Source: Bagarius yarrelli (taxonomy: Eukaryota; Chordata; Actinopteri; Siluriformes; Sisoridae). From it: DNA of 64,000 nucleotides. Position 1 is the stretch's first letter; every line of letters begins with the position of its first letter. The notes under the pieces were generated by a model, which searched no databases, was not told the origin of the DNA, and saw only the letters and a list, made by a program, of their open reading frames with translations. Positions 1 to 36,300 of this stretch are shown piece after piece. The translations under genes were made by a program, and so were the position numbers. The stretch is from assembly GCA_005784505.1 (NCBI GenBank), contig VCAZ01000022.1:3613195-3677194 (forward strand). Direction: 5' to 3'.

Positions 1-218
1 TAATACCCAATAATAATATTTAATATAATACTATATATTGTAATTTTTCATATATTCATATTGTACCTTTGACTCGATTATTAGCTCCGCCTTCTACCAG
101 CAGATGGGAGAGGAAGCGTGCACATGACTTGAAGAGGTCCTACGGCAAAAAGAATAATCCCGAGTCCTTTTCTGGCCCTTAAATAAAGACATTTAGAGGA
201 AAAGACACAGATACTCAC

Positions 219-23952
<23,734 letters not shown>

Positions 23953-24050
23953 CCCTTTCCTCTACAACACACACACACACACACACACAGTCAGCAAACT
24001 TCACCCAGCTAGCAGAAAGCCGAGGAGTCGCGCAAAAATGACGTCACACA
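23953..24050 (-). promoter_or_regulatory. RECQL5 5' flank with CRE palindrome
   Basis: Upstream of the RECQL5 ATG there is a (GT)n run and, 87 bp away, a perfect TGACGTCA at 24039-24046, the consensus CREB/ATF site. The position is typical of a proximal promoter CRE. The TG run followed by TTGTAG could also serve as a splice acceptor, so the 5' UTR may start further upstream. Confidence 0.5.
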
Positions 24051-24639
24051 GTCTTTTTTTAATTTAGACTACAAAAATATTTGCTTAACATTATATTTAT
24101 ATGACGATTTTGCACATAATTCATTCATAAACTTATTTAATTTATTTTAAAATTTCAGGAAAACAAAAGTTAACCTTTAATGTTATAAGTGTCATTATGT
24201 GTGTGGTTTTTTTTTTGTATTTCTTACTTCTTTTGTAGCAGTTGTGTTTATTATTCATTAAACAGGAAACAAACATTCATTGACCTGCTATAAACGTTGT
24301 CTATCTGGTTGTGTTGCTTATATTTGGTATAATATTCAAATGAAATAAATGTTGTGTGTCGCCCCCTGGTGGGGCATCCTTTCTTTTCCCGCTAGATTAA
24401 AATCATTCATTTATTTTAATGCATCTATGCTGTATACTTACTTCAGGGGTTTTTTCCCCCCCTTTATTTAGATATGACTTGAAGAAAAGATGTCCATTTA
24501 CCACTCGTACACCAGACCATAATGTCATGCTGCGGTTAAGGCCCATCCACCTCAACAAACATCCCATAAACTGAAGAACAGCATAGTACATTACCGGAAC
24601 ACACTGCTGTCAAATTTTATGATGCTTTTATTGTGCTTA

Positions 24640-24800
24640 ATGGTTATGGTAAAGTGGTGGCTCAGTGGTTAAGGTGTAAGACTAATACCTGGAAGACTGG
24701 GGTTCGATTCCTGACATCACCAAGCCACCATTGCTGGGCCACCTGAGCAAGGCCCTTAACCCCTAATTGCTCAATGTAAATGTAAACCGGTATTTGTCCT
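24640..24800 (+). mobile_element. tRNA-type SINE
   Basis: Contains GGTGGCTCAGTGGTTAAGGT as an A-box region and GGTTCGATTCC as a B box, then GAGCAAGGCCCTTAACCCC. It lies between RECQL5 and CDR2L. Confidence 0.75.
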
Positions 24801-25369
24801 GTGAAGAATGCTGGAGCAGCAGGTAGTGGTACTGTCCCACAGATTTAAGACCTCTGGGTGGATCTAGATCTCTGTGTAGTTTCAGATCTCCTGGTGTTAC
24901 CAAAAGATGTTCCCCAAACCTGAGACTACTAAAGATGAATAAATAATCAAACTTTCTGTGCTCTCTTCAGTACATTAAAGAAATATTAACATTTTAATAA
25001 CCTTTGTGTTCAAATGTAAAGCTTGAAAGGGAAAAAAAGCTCCTAAAGGCAAAGGGCAACTTTTACAAATATGAAGTAGGTTAAAAGAATGTGGATTTGT
25101 TTGCTTGCTTGATGGACTCGTCTCTGGGTTGGGATCAGGAATGCACTTTTCCTCCTTAAAGACAAACAGAAAGAGTAGTTAAAGCATGGACATTACTGGA
25201 CTTGTAAGGTAACATCCGCTACATTTTTACAGCTTAAATCACACTAAAACAATGCACATACTTTTCTATTTTATAATAATACGATATTTATATTTATTAC
25301 ATTACATTCATATGTTATATTCATTTTATCTTCAGCAGCATGTAAATCGCATTTATTTCCGATAAATCT

Positions 25370-25535
25370 ATTTGGCAGACGTCTTTATACAAAGTGACTT
25401 ACATTTAAGCTATTGGGGGTTAAGGGCCTTGCTCAAGAGCCCAGCAGTGGCAGCTTGGTGGTGCTGGGAAACAAACCCTGATTTTTCCAGATAGCAGTCC
25501 AACAACACCTTAACCACTAAACCACCATTAATTTA
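25370..25535 (-). mobile_element. tRNA-type SINE, minus orientation
   Basis: The minus strand reads TGGTGGTTTAGTGGTTAAGG, then the shared GAGCAAGGCCCTTAACCCC block, and ends in the fish repeat motif AAGTCACTTTGTATAAAGAC. It belongs to the same superfamily as the copies at 24640 and 54610. Confidence 0.75.
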
Positions 25536-25929
25536 ATCGTTCTCATTTTACCTAGCCTTAAAATTCTATTTCGGGTGTATTTGACTTAACTAATGTCATA
25601 CTGTGTATAACAGTGTATGTGATTTCAACTGAAATATATTATTTTAAAAGTTATCTATAGCTGGTGATTATTTCTCTACATGGGTTGGAGCAAAACTGGT
25701 GATTGGAATCCTGTACCGTCCTTTTAAAGCGTGTGATCATTTATTTTCTGACTGTATCCGGTGATGTTAATTATTCATCTCATTCTTACTGGCTGTTCTG
25801 TCTCCTAGCTTTTTAATTTCAACTTAATGTGTTCATATGGAAGCCATGTGAGCTTCCAAATGTCAGTAACATAAGCTCCCTAACTTTGTCTTTGCTATAA
25901 CATTGCTATAACAGGACATTCTAAAACGC

Positions 25930-26535
25930 TTAATGTGACTAAATGCATTAAAACATTCTTTATAAAACACCAAACACATTATTAATAAACTATACTATGT
26001 ATAGACAAGTATGAGAGTCTAAAATAAGAACCCAACGCATTTAATTACGCATTAACTGTTTTCCTCTTATAGAGAACTGTTATAAGGAAAAGGCCCAATG
26101 TGACTTAATGAATTAAAACAGTGTTTATAAAACACCAAACACATTATTAATAAAGTATATTATTTATAGACAAGTATGAGCGTCTAAAATAAGAACCCAA
26201 CGCATTTAATTACGCATTAACTGTTTTCCTCTTATAGAGAACTGTTATAAGGAAAATTGTTTATTATATGAGTCTAAAATAAGAACTCAATGCATTTTAT
26301 TACGCATTAAGTGTTTACGTCTCATAGAAAACCGTTATATAGGTTTTTTTAAGGAGTTTTTTAAGCTATATAAGAAGCAAACGTCATCAAATTAGAGAAA
26401 AATCAAGAGCAATCCATGACTTTTTCCAAGTAAAACTTACAGTAATGGTAATACTTAATTGTGTTCTTATTCTGGTTGTATGTTTTATTAATCATGTGTT
26501 TGGTGTTTTATAAACACTGTTTTAATGCATTTTAT
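25930..26535. repeat. 165-bp tandem duplication plus inverted copy
   Basis: A unit starting at 25932 (AATGTGACT) recurs at 26097 with exact 165-bp spacing. A third partial copy (GTCTAAAATAAG at 26272) has 90-bp spacing, so it has lost part of the unit. At 26484-26533 the block with the sense sequence ATTAAAACAGTGTTTATAAA recurs in inverted orientation. No open reading frame runs through it. Confidence 0.85.
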
Positions 26536-26756
26536 TGTCTGTATATATAAATTAGGTAGTTGATTTTTATTATTTAATTCCTGCAGTTTTTTTGTTAGGC
26601 ATCAAACAACAATGCTCAAAAAAACCCCTAACAGATGAAAGAAGTCACATTTCACAGAAAATTCCTAAAATAATGCTTGCAATTCCCACATTGTTCTTTT
26701 TTCTACCCACTGTTTTACCGCATGAATAATTGAGCTTATTTCCTCTATTGAATCTG

Positions 26757-26830
26757 AAAGAAGAGAAGGAGGAGGAGGAGGAGGAGGAGGAGAAGAAAAA
26801 GGAAGGGGTGGAGGAAGAGGAGGAGGTCAG
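26757..26830 (+). repeat. (GGA)n polypurine tract upstream of CDR2L
   Basis: Seventy-odd purines dominated by GGA, ending about 560 bp before the CDR2L ATG. Confidence 0.9.
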
Positions 26831-27392
26831 CTGCAGCAGCCAAGGGTTGCCAGATTGTGTTTCCCGACCAGATCAGTTCCAGTGAAGAAAGAATTAAACA
26901 GTGTGTGTTGATCTGGCAACACGTGCAGAAGCAGAAGTGGGGACCCGGAGCCAGCCACCTCACCACCATCTGTACGAGCCGAACGGGATGCCGGGAAGTC
27001 GGTAGAGAAAGAGGACGGGGCGGTGATGTCGGTGATTAGCACGGGTGTGGGAGGGATTGAGGTTTAATAAAACTAGTTGCCATCTGCAACTAATCGATTC
27101 TCTGCACAGACAGCAGCAATGCGTGCACTTTATTAACAAGCAGCGTTGCATTTTTTTTTTATTGTTGTTGCAATTATCCCATATCAGTGACGTCAGTGTT
27201 CTAGCTGTCAGTGCGGACAATCCGATTCCCGCTTTTGTCATCTGCGCACAGCTGATCCGATTCTGTAATCAAGCTGATCCGATTTCAATTCTCCATCTTG
27301 CATGCATAAATTTGCCTCCATTCTCCAGATCAGTGCAGAAGAAGCTGGTGAACATCGGGGGGTTTTTTTTTTCTGCTTGAAGAAAGTGCCTG
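26830..27392 (+). promoter_or_regulatory. CDR2L 5' flank / probable promoter and 5' UTR
   Basis: The stretch before the CDR2L ATG is richer in GC and CpG than its surroundings (26930-27050). It carries a perfect CRE palindrome at 27188-27195 and a duplicated 14-bp AGCTGATCCGATT-type motif at about 27248 and 27271. The transcription start cannot be fixed from sequence alone. Confidence 0.45.
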
Positions 27393-30300
27393 ATGCTCCG
27401 TGCAAGCAGGATGGAGGAGTTTGTCACCGAGGAGGAAGAGCCATGGTACGACCAGAGAGACCTGGAGCAGGGTGAGTCCATCTAACATCTGCCTGACGAC
27501 AACATCTGCATAGATTAAAGAATAACCCAAGCATTATTTTAGTGAAAAAGCCTAGTTAGATTTATGCCAAGGCTCTATCTTATGATCTGCTCTGCTGATG
27601 ATGTCATTGGATACAAATGTGATCTGTGGAAGTGATCAAGTATCAGATCGAGCCTGTCATTTAGATCACAATATAATTATTTACATTTTATATAATTTAA
27701 TCAGTTTGTGCTTTTCCATAACCCCCTGGGTTTTTTTTTTTTTACCTCTTTCTGCTGCCATGTCCTAATACTGACTTTAATTCTATAGTAAATCTAATTA
27801 ATTAGGTTTTACCTACGACAAAAACTACCTTATTCTTTTATCCCTGTGGTTGAATTCTCTGATCCGATTGGTCAAGCTGGGGAAGGAGTGTCCAGCATCA
27901 GTGCTTTAGAATTTAGAAACAGTAAGTGGTTCTACTCTGGAAAGTCTCTAGAGACTGAGACATTTCAGTGCTTTCTGGTCTCTCTGTGAAATATCAAACT
28001 GTCTATTTTTGTCTTAAGACAAAAAAAATAAGTCAGTTCAGGAAATTTCTAAGCAAGTTTGGGCCCCTATAAAAGAACATGAGGTTAATTAAGTCCCCCC
28101 CACCACACCCAGTCTGCACTGTTAATGCTAATAAAACAGAACTCTGGGGGCCTCCAAAAGTGCGTCGACCCTTAAAATCCTTCTATCTGCCCTCTCTTAA
28201 CAGCACCCGTGTTTCGTTAACATAAGTAATAACACAACTTGGATGTTCTATAGATTAAATATAACTGTAAATGATTGAAAAACATGATAGCATGACGTCA
28301 CTCTTGAATAAAATATACATTATAGTAGTTGTTAACACATGACTGTATAAGTGGAATAAATAACTTATGGACTTTTTTTTGTGGTTATAGAAAAATGATT
28401 TAATTCAGAGTGAAAAATCACAGTTGTAGTCGCAGTTGTGTTTTTTTTCTATAGTATGTGCATTATAGCTTTAAATCCAGGCCCTTTTTAGTCACCCCAT
28501 GTAAGTGTGATACCGCTCAATATGAGGTTTTTGCCCTTTTCGGACGTTAAAGCGAGCATTACTTTTTTTTAAGTAAAAAATGTGCATTCGTTGTTGTGTT
28601 TTCAATGTCTTGTTTTAAAAAAATTGAATGATTGGACGGTTTAGTTTTAATCGAACAGTGTGTTACTGTAATTAATGCACTTCCAGCATGACTCTGATCT
28701 GTGGGAAGTGAGAAGGAGTCAGAAGGAATGTGCAGGGAGGGAATTCTCACCATTTGTGGCTAAGTGAAGACGTGGAACTCGGATTTACACAAAGTTTCTC
28801 GGCTCAGAGTGGGATGGAAAGGGGGAACGAGGGCTCAAGTTGCAGCCAACAATGACAGCAATTCATGAACAATTAAACAAAATCTAATGCTTTTTCTTTT
28901 ATATTTTTTAAACATGTTTAACAAGTAAAACAACAGTTTATTCAGTTACACGATATGGCTTGTAATGATGTTACCTCGGGTTAGGAAGAAAGATGCTTTA
29001 ACCTTTTCAAGGTTGAACTCTGCTCTGACTCTGCCTGTCAGAGTGATCTTGTTAAAATGGGTTGTGAGAGAAAAAAATTCAATTGCTTTCAACAAAATAA
29101 AGAACAAAGAAAAACCCAGACATTTTAATTGACATTGTTTTGTCAAACAGGAACAGAAACGGATTCATCATCAGTACAATTTTCTTTCATTAGATTTTAC
29201 TATATTGATTTTATTGATTTTTTACTGCAGGAAGAAAGAAGCTACAGCTAGGGCTGTCACGATTATCAAATTTGGGTGACGATTAACTGTTGAAGAAATA
29301 ATTGTGATTACGACGATTTGTTGTCTGTTTTGGGGCTTTAACAATTAATTGTTTTGTAAAAAAATCAAAGCATTTTACACTCGCTTCTATTTGTGCCTTG
29401 TTAACGCTCTATTATAAATATTTTATTATAGATAATAGTATTTAAAAAAATAAATTTTGTGTCCTGTCATTGATGTTTATCTGTTTAGCAACATATAAAT
29501 TAATTCATGTTCTATGCAGTGGCATTATGGGTCGTTAACATGAATTAAGCTGGCGATGAAGCGCGATTGGAGCGTCAGAATATCCCAAATCTCCAACTTT
29601 CAAATCACGCTGCTCCACTTACTTACTCTGGTTGAAAGTAGGGTGCTGCAAGTACTACAGCTCCCCCTTGTGGCTAATGAAAGTTTGTGGTTGGATTCAG
29701 TGACCGCGGTTAGGTCAAATAATTGCGATTATACGATTATTTAATAATTGTGACAGCCTTACATGCATTTGCATATCGTATCTCAATCCTGTACATTTAC
29801 TAAGCACCACTACAATGACTGACGCACTAGATAAAATACGTAGCTCCATGACCACCACACAGCTTTCCGGAGTTTTGTTTCAACAGGAACCAGAAATAGG
29901 ATGTAGATTTTTGTGGTCGTCCTAATGTATCCACCAAATTCTTCCACTTCCTCTCCGGCAGCACTTTATTTAATTAACTGTTATTAAGCCTGGAATTATC
30001 TGGATAGTGAGAGGGAGTGTTATAGCTCTGGAACTGGCTGGCACTTCAATGTGTTAATTCAGGATTTCCCGGCTGTATATTGACTTCACTTGGTCAAGCG
30101 TAAACTGTGTTTTTGTGGGTAATCGGATGTAGAAATTGGATCTGATGCCATTGAGAACTGTAATCACGGTATTTTCGCTTCTGGCTGTTTGTCATGTGAT
30201 ACCGATGGTCATCTCGGCAGCTCGCCGTTGTGAGGAATGTCAAAAATGACTGCGTCTTGGCTGACACATGGAAAAGAGGGGGGAGGGGGAGTGAAGTTTT

Positions 30301-33300
30301 CCTTCCTTGTGTGTGTGTGTGTGTGTGTGTGCAATAAATGGTCTCCCTGGTAACCCCAACCCGACTTGGTCTCCAGCATGGAGACCTCAGAACAGCTGAC
30401 AAACAGCAGTGTTCTGATTTCTACTTAAACGTTACTGTTTGGTTTAATGTTACCAGATGTTGCTTCCACCAGTGACTTTGAGTCATTGCTGCATTTATCC
30501 GTATGCAATGGAGGTCAATGTTTCTGACCCTGTTACGTCTTCTCAAATGGAATAGATTTATCTTATTCATCGCAGTCCCTGAGGATGCTAGCGAACCAGC
30601 ACTGCTCTGTAAAGAGATTAGCACAAAAAAAAACCCCAAACCAGATAATGGTATAAAAGACATAAGACTGACATTTATATCGTTTATTAATGTAAACCCA
30701 ATAAAATAAAGCTGAATTTTCGATTTTTATGTTTTTCTAATCTACAGCATCAGTTTCCTTTTCCTTTTATTTAGTTACCTCATGCCCTTCATCCTTCTTT
30801 GCTTGCTCTTAGATCTGCATTTGGCAGCAGAGCTAGGGAAGACCCTTCTGGAGCGCAATAAGGAGCTGGAGGACTCGCTGCAGCAGATGTACATCACCAA
30901 TGAGGAGCAGGTGCAGGAGATTGAGGTACGTCTCACACGTCTGCATTTTGACTGCAGGGTTTTATTGTAACAGTGACCATTGATAGTTTTTTAGTCATGT
31001 GACCGTGCGGCGACCTGGCACGCAAAACAATTCGCCACCGTCGCAGCTTACGCTAGGATCTCTGTAGAATATAAATACAAACTGCAGGTTTTACAAGATC
31101 ACTTATTAAAAACCACCAGATCTCCACTTCCTTTACGTTTACATCTAAATAAATATGGATGAATATAGTAGCTTTTTATTATTTAAAAACTATGTACCCG
31201 AAAGAATTTATTTCATACACATAAATCTATTTCACTGTCAAAAATTCTTCTTGTTCAATATAATCTATGTGACGTCACGTAAAGCGATTTACAAAGGCTA
31301 GTGTTTTACCTTGTGTATCTTCTTTGTCAGTACTTGTCCAAGCAGGTGGAGATGCTGCGGGAGATGAATGAGCAGCATGCGAAAGTCTATGAGCAGCTGG
31401 ACGTGACGGCCCGAGAGCTTGAGATTACTAACGAGAAGCTGGTGTTGGAAAGCAAGGCATCACATCAGAAAATAGACAGGCGAGTGCAGTTAGTGAAATA
31501 AACGGCTCACAGCCTTCCCATCTATCACCATATACATTTCCTTAAATATATCCTGACCCTAACCATCACTAGGAACTGCTACTTTTTACACACAGTAAAT
31601 TACCAAGCTTGTTGTGGTGGCTCATTGGTTTAGGTTTGCGTTTTAAGCTACAGTGTCTTTAACCTTTGTTGGGCCCTTGAGCAAGATCCCTTACTTTGTC
31701 TTTTTGGGGGCACTGTATCATGGTTGACCCTGTCCTCAACTCCCTATCGAGCTGGAATATCTAAAGAAAAGCATTTCTAATTAATGGTATATGTGACAAA
31801 GATGAATATTTTAACAAACATTACATTTCTAGCATTCGTACATGTAAAGTAAATATTTTAACAAATGGTAACATTGACTTTGCTAGTAGTTGTTAGCTTG
31901 CAATTTGGGACATGACATGTATATGAGCATCATTTTACTGTGATTGTGTAGAAGTCACTACAGTACCACTAATAATATATCAGAATAGTTTATTGTGTCC
32001 TGGTTTCGTGCGGACTGCCCTGTCTCCCACATATCAGGACTCTAGCACCTTTATACCACCACTCAATTGCTCCGACAAGAGCCATTATAGATATTATAGA
32101 GAGAGTAGAGAGATCGTGAATTGTAGGGGCACGCTTTTGCTTATTGAGGGGTGAAACCATTTTTAGCAACAATTGTACCACTAATATCACTGTAGTCGTC
32201 TCAGTCATAGACCTCTCACACTCTTTTACTCCGACTCTACCATCTCTGTGACGGACTACTTTCATTTCAACTTGTATCTAAACCTTATTTCATTACATGA
32301 AGATCTGAAACGATAACGTTCTAGAATCCTATATTGTACTCTTAATTTTTGTGTATTGATCACTATGATACTCACTGTCTTCATACTGGAATGATCAACC
32401 TGCTTACTCCCAACTTACTTCTTCTTACATGGTCGATGAGGTGTACCTGACCAATTCATTTTTCTCAGTACAATACGCATTTAATCCCTTATTTATTTCT
32501 TGTGTTGGAGTATTTACTCAAAATGAAGTAGAAAATTTTAGACTCCATTTCTACTTTAAGCTGCATCACTCCTGTAAAAGTAAACTTTCCTCAGCTTTTC
32601 TTCGTATTCAAATATCTCACACCACAATAAGCTTGTTCCATCATTACTGAAAACAGTTCCATATTTCAATACACTTATCAATGTCCAGGCTTATCTACCC
32701 ATTAGGTCAGGTTCACTGAAATTTCTAAGTAAAATGCATATAATACACTGCTCAACAAAAATGATGTATCAGTCTTTCACGTTAGTCCTTGCTGAATGAA
32801 TGAATATAGTCTTATTTTTCCTACTTTTTGGATTCTTGTTCTTACATATACTCTTCTTGGTGCTGCACTTCCATATCAAAAAATTAGTTGCTTTCGAAAA
32901 TCCTTTTTACAGACGAGTTTGGATTTGTCTGGAGAGGACTCCACTACGCAAAATTGAAGTGTAGAACACACTCAGCTGATCCTATGACTTGTAATCCGCT
33001 GATTGTTGTCTTTAAAACAGTCAAAATGATTTTGGCTCAGTAGTGTCGGTTCCGTGGCTCCATGTGGTTGTAGGTCCCTTTTGTACAAACTACCAGATCC
33101 TGATGATTCACTGTGCGGATGGTCTCCTGAGGACCCCCATTAGCTCCACCATGCTTGGAACAGTCTCCAACAACTCCTGCAGTTGGGTAGGGATGGTGAG
33201 AGGAGACGACAAGATGTGCAAGGATTCCAGATCGGAGAAGCAGGGGCAATTGGATCACAGAAGGCACACCTCCAGCAATGCCTTCGTCTTGCAGGAACTG

Positions 33301-36300
33301 CTGAGACACTCCAGACACATGAGGTCTAGCATTGTCTTGCATTAGGAGGAACCCAGGGGCAACCGCACCGGCATATGGTCTCACAAGGGGTCTGAGGATC
33401 TCATCTCGGTACCTAATGGCAGTCAGGCTACCTCTGGCGAGCACATGGAGGGCTGTGCGGCCCTCCAAAGAAATGCCACCCCACACCATTACTGACCCAC
33501 TGCCAAACCGGTCATGCTGCAGGATGTTGCAGGCAGCAGAACGTTCTCCACAGCGTCTCCAGACTCTGTCACATGTGCACAGTGTGCTCAGTGTGAACCT
33601 GCTTTCATCTGTGAAGAGCACAGGGTGCCAGTGGCGAATTTGCCAATCTTGGTGTTCTCTGGCAAATGCCAAACATCCTGCACGGTGTTGGGTTGTAAGC
33701 ACAACCCCCACCTGTGGACGTCGGGCCCTCATACCACCCTCATGGAGTCTGTTTCTGACCGTTTGAGCAGACACATGCACATTTGTGGCCTGCTGGAGGT
33801 CATTTTGCAGGGCTCTGGCAGTGCTCCTCCTTTTTCTCCTTGCACAAAGGCGGGGGTGGTTAGGTAGGGTGGGTAGGGGTAGCGATCCTGCTGCTGGGTT
33901 GTTGCCCTCCTACGGCCTCCTCCACGTCTACTGATGTACTGGCCTGTCTCCTGGTAGCGCCTCCATGCTCTGGACACTACGCTGACAGACACAGCAAACC
34001 TTCTTGCCACAGCTCGCATTGATGTGCCATCCTGGATGAGCTGCACTACCTGAGCCACTTGTGTGGGTTGTAGACGTCTCATGCTACCACTAGAGTGAAA
34101 GCACTGCCAGCATTCAAAAGTGACCAAAACATCAGCCAGAAAGCATAGGAACTGAGAAGTGGTCAGTGGTCACCACCTGCAGAACCACTCCTTTATTGGG
34201 GGTGTCTTGCTAACTGCCTATAATTTCCACCTGTTGTCTATCCCATTTGCACAACAGCATGTGAAATTGGTTGTCAATCAGTGTTGCTTCCTAAGTGGGC
34301 AGTTTGATTTCACAGAAGTGTGATTGACTTGGAGTTACATTGTGTTGTTTAAGTGTTCCCTTTATTTTTTTGAGCAGTGTACATATAAAGGCTGTAAGTC
34401 AGCATTACCTGGTCTTACCCAGGCTGAGACAGGCTAGTTATCTTCGGGGTTAGCCTGACTCTCCTCACGAGTCTAACTTTTCCGGGAAAAGTCCGCCTTT
34501 AAAACATATTTAGTATTAAAGTATGTTTGAGACCAAATTAATTTCTCCTCCTCCATCATGCTGATGACATCACATGCAGCAGCGGGAGCTAGCGGGATTT
34601 AAAATCTGATTGGTTAGGTCTTTAATAATATTCACCAATTACCATTCTGCTCCTACTAATATAGTTGGGCAGCACTGCTGATTCTGAAGGCTTTGGCAGA
34701 TTATATTAACATGGCAGCACACAGAAACTGAAATGTTATTGAACAGAATTGTATAAAGGAATAATTGTTTAAAAAAATAGTTTCATTATCTCATTTAAAG
34801 TGTAGCCGAACCCTATTGAAGTAACTCCAAACTGTGGTATAGTCACTTTTACAAAGTAGAGACAATCACCTGTTTCCTGCATTCTGGAAACCCAAACAGA
34901 CGTCAGATATCGGAAGCGAATAGGTATACCCCCTGTGATGTGTACTTTTCCTACCACTTAAATATTCAGCACACTAAACGAGCAGTCGGTAGGTGGTAAA
35001 TGGAGATCGTTTATTTAAGTCTTTTTAGTTATGCATTTACTGAATAAATACGGCTTTTGTCTAAACTCTTTAGATATTTAACAGTTTTCATTTATTTAAA
35101 TACATTTTTACATCTTTAGGTTTAATTAATTATGTATGAAAAGGGGCATATGAAAAAAAACCCTTCCTTGCCACGCAGGTTGACTGGCACCATGGAGATG
35201 TTGCAGGGCCAGGTGGACACACTGACTGCCCGTGTGGAGGAACTGCGCACACTGGAAGAGCTCAGGGTTCACAGGGAAAAGAAAGAGAGACGGAAAACTG
35301 TGCACTCCTTCCCCTGCCTTAAGGAGCTCTGCACCGCACCCAGGTATTACATCATCGCACGTTAGAGAAGATATCTTATTGGTCCAAATTTTCTGACAGT
35401 CGGTGGTGCAGATTGTGAAATTTTGGGCATTTTAAAGTTTGTCTAAAGACACAGTGGAGATCATTTGTTTGCTCTGTATTTGGTTTTTAAGCCACTACAA
35501 AGACCTCTGCTCTCGTGGGGCAGTTCACCCACTAGCTTTAAAGTTCCTTTAGAGAGTACCCAGTTGTTTCTTTTGACTTTCGGGACTACGACTTATACAA
35601 AAGCGTTTTTTCCCCTCATTCCACTTGTTCCCTTGTCAGGTATGAGGATGGATTCAGGGTGTCTGGACCGGGTAGTGGTGATCTGCAAGAGCGCCGACCA
35701 CCAGATGATGAAAACGAGCACCTGCGTGCACTGGTTGCATCTCTCCGTGCAGCCGTAGCCGCTGAACGCGGGCGTCGGGAGAACGCGGAGCGCGAATGCA
35801 CTGCTGTGCTACAGGAATTTGAGCACATGGAACACAGGCTTTTGGGTGCTGAAGGCTGCCAACAGCGCGTCCATGAGCTGGAAGCAGAGCTGCAGGAGCT
35901 ACAGCAGCTACGCAAGTCACGTGCCTGCCTACTGGTTGCTGAGGATGGCCTAGAGCAGACATTGCTTAGCAGTGCCCCGGAAACAGATACAGTGGAGGAT
36001 GTTACAGGTGTAAACCAAGAGAGTTCTGGTGAACCCCCAGTACGCAAGAGCTGTAGCGACACTGCACTGGACGTCATCTCTGCAGTAGACGCCTCTGGGC
36101 GACGCAAAGGCAGCTATGCTCTCCATGCCAACGGTGTGCGCAAGCGTGGCATGTCCATTTTGCGTGAAGTGGATGAGCAGTACCACGCATTGCTCGAGAG
36201 GTACGAGGAGCTGCTGGGCAAGTGCCGACGTCATGAAGAGAGTTTGCGCCATGCTGAGGTACAAACCTCAAGGCCTATCTCCAGAGATCCATCAATGAAA

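Larger units (their letters stand above)
24051..26750. other. Intergenic region between divergent RECQL5 and CDR2L
   Basis: Holds two SINEs (24640, 25370) and the tandem/inverted array (25930-26535). The remainder is AT-rich with no convincing exon. Confidence 0.6.

Noticed and set aside
33043..33766. Long plus-strand open frames at 33043-33345, 33332-33766 and 33514-33867
   Set aside because: They are antisense shadows of the Tc1-like transposase, whose minus-strand frame carries the recognisable DDE motifs.
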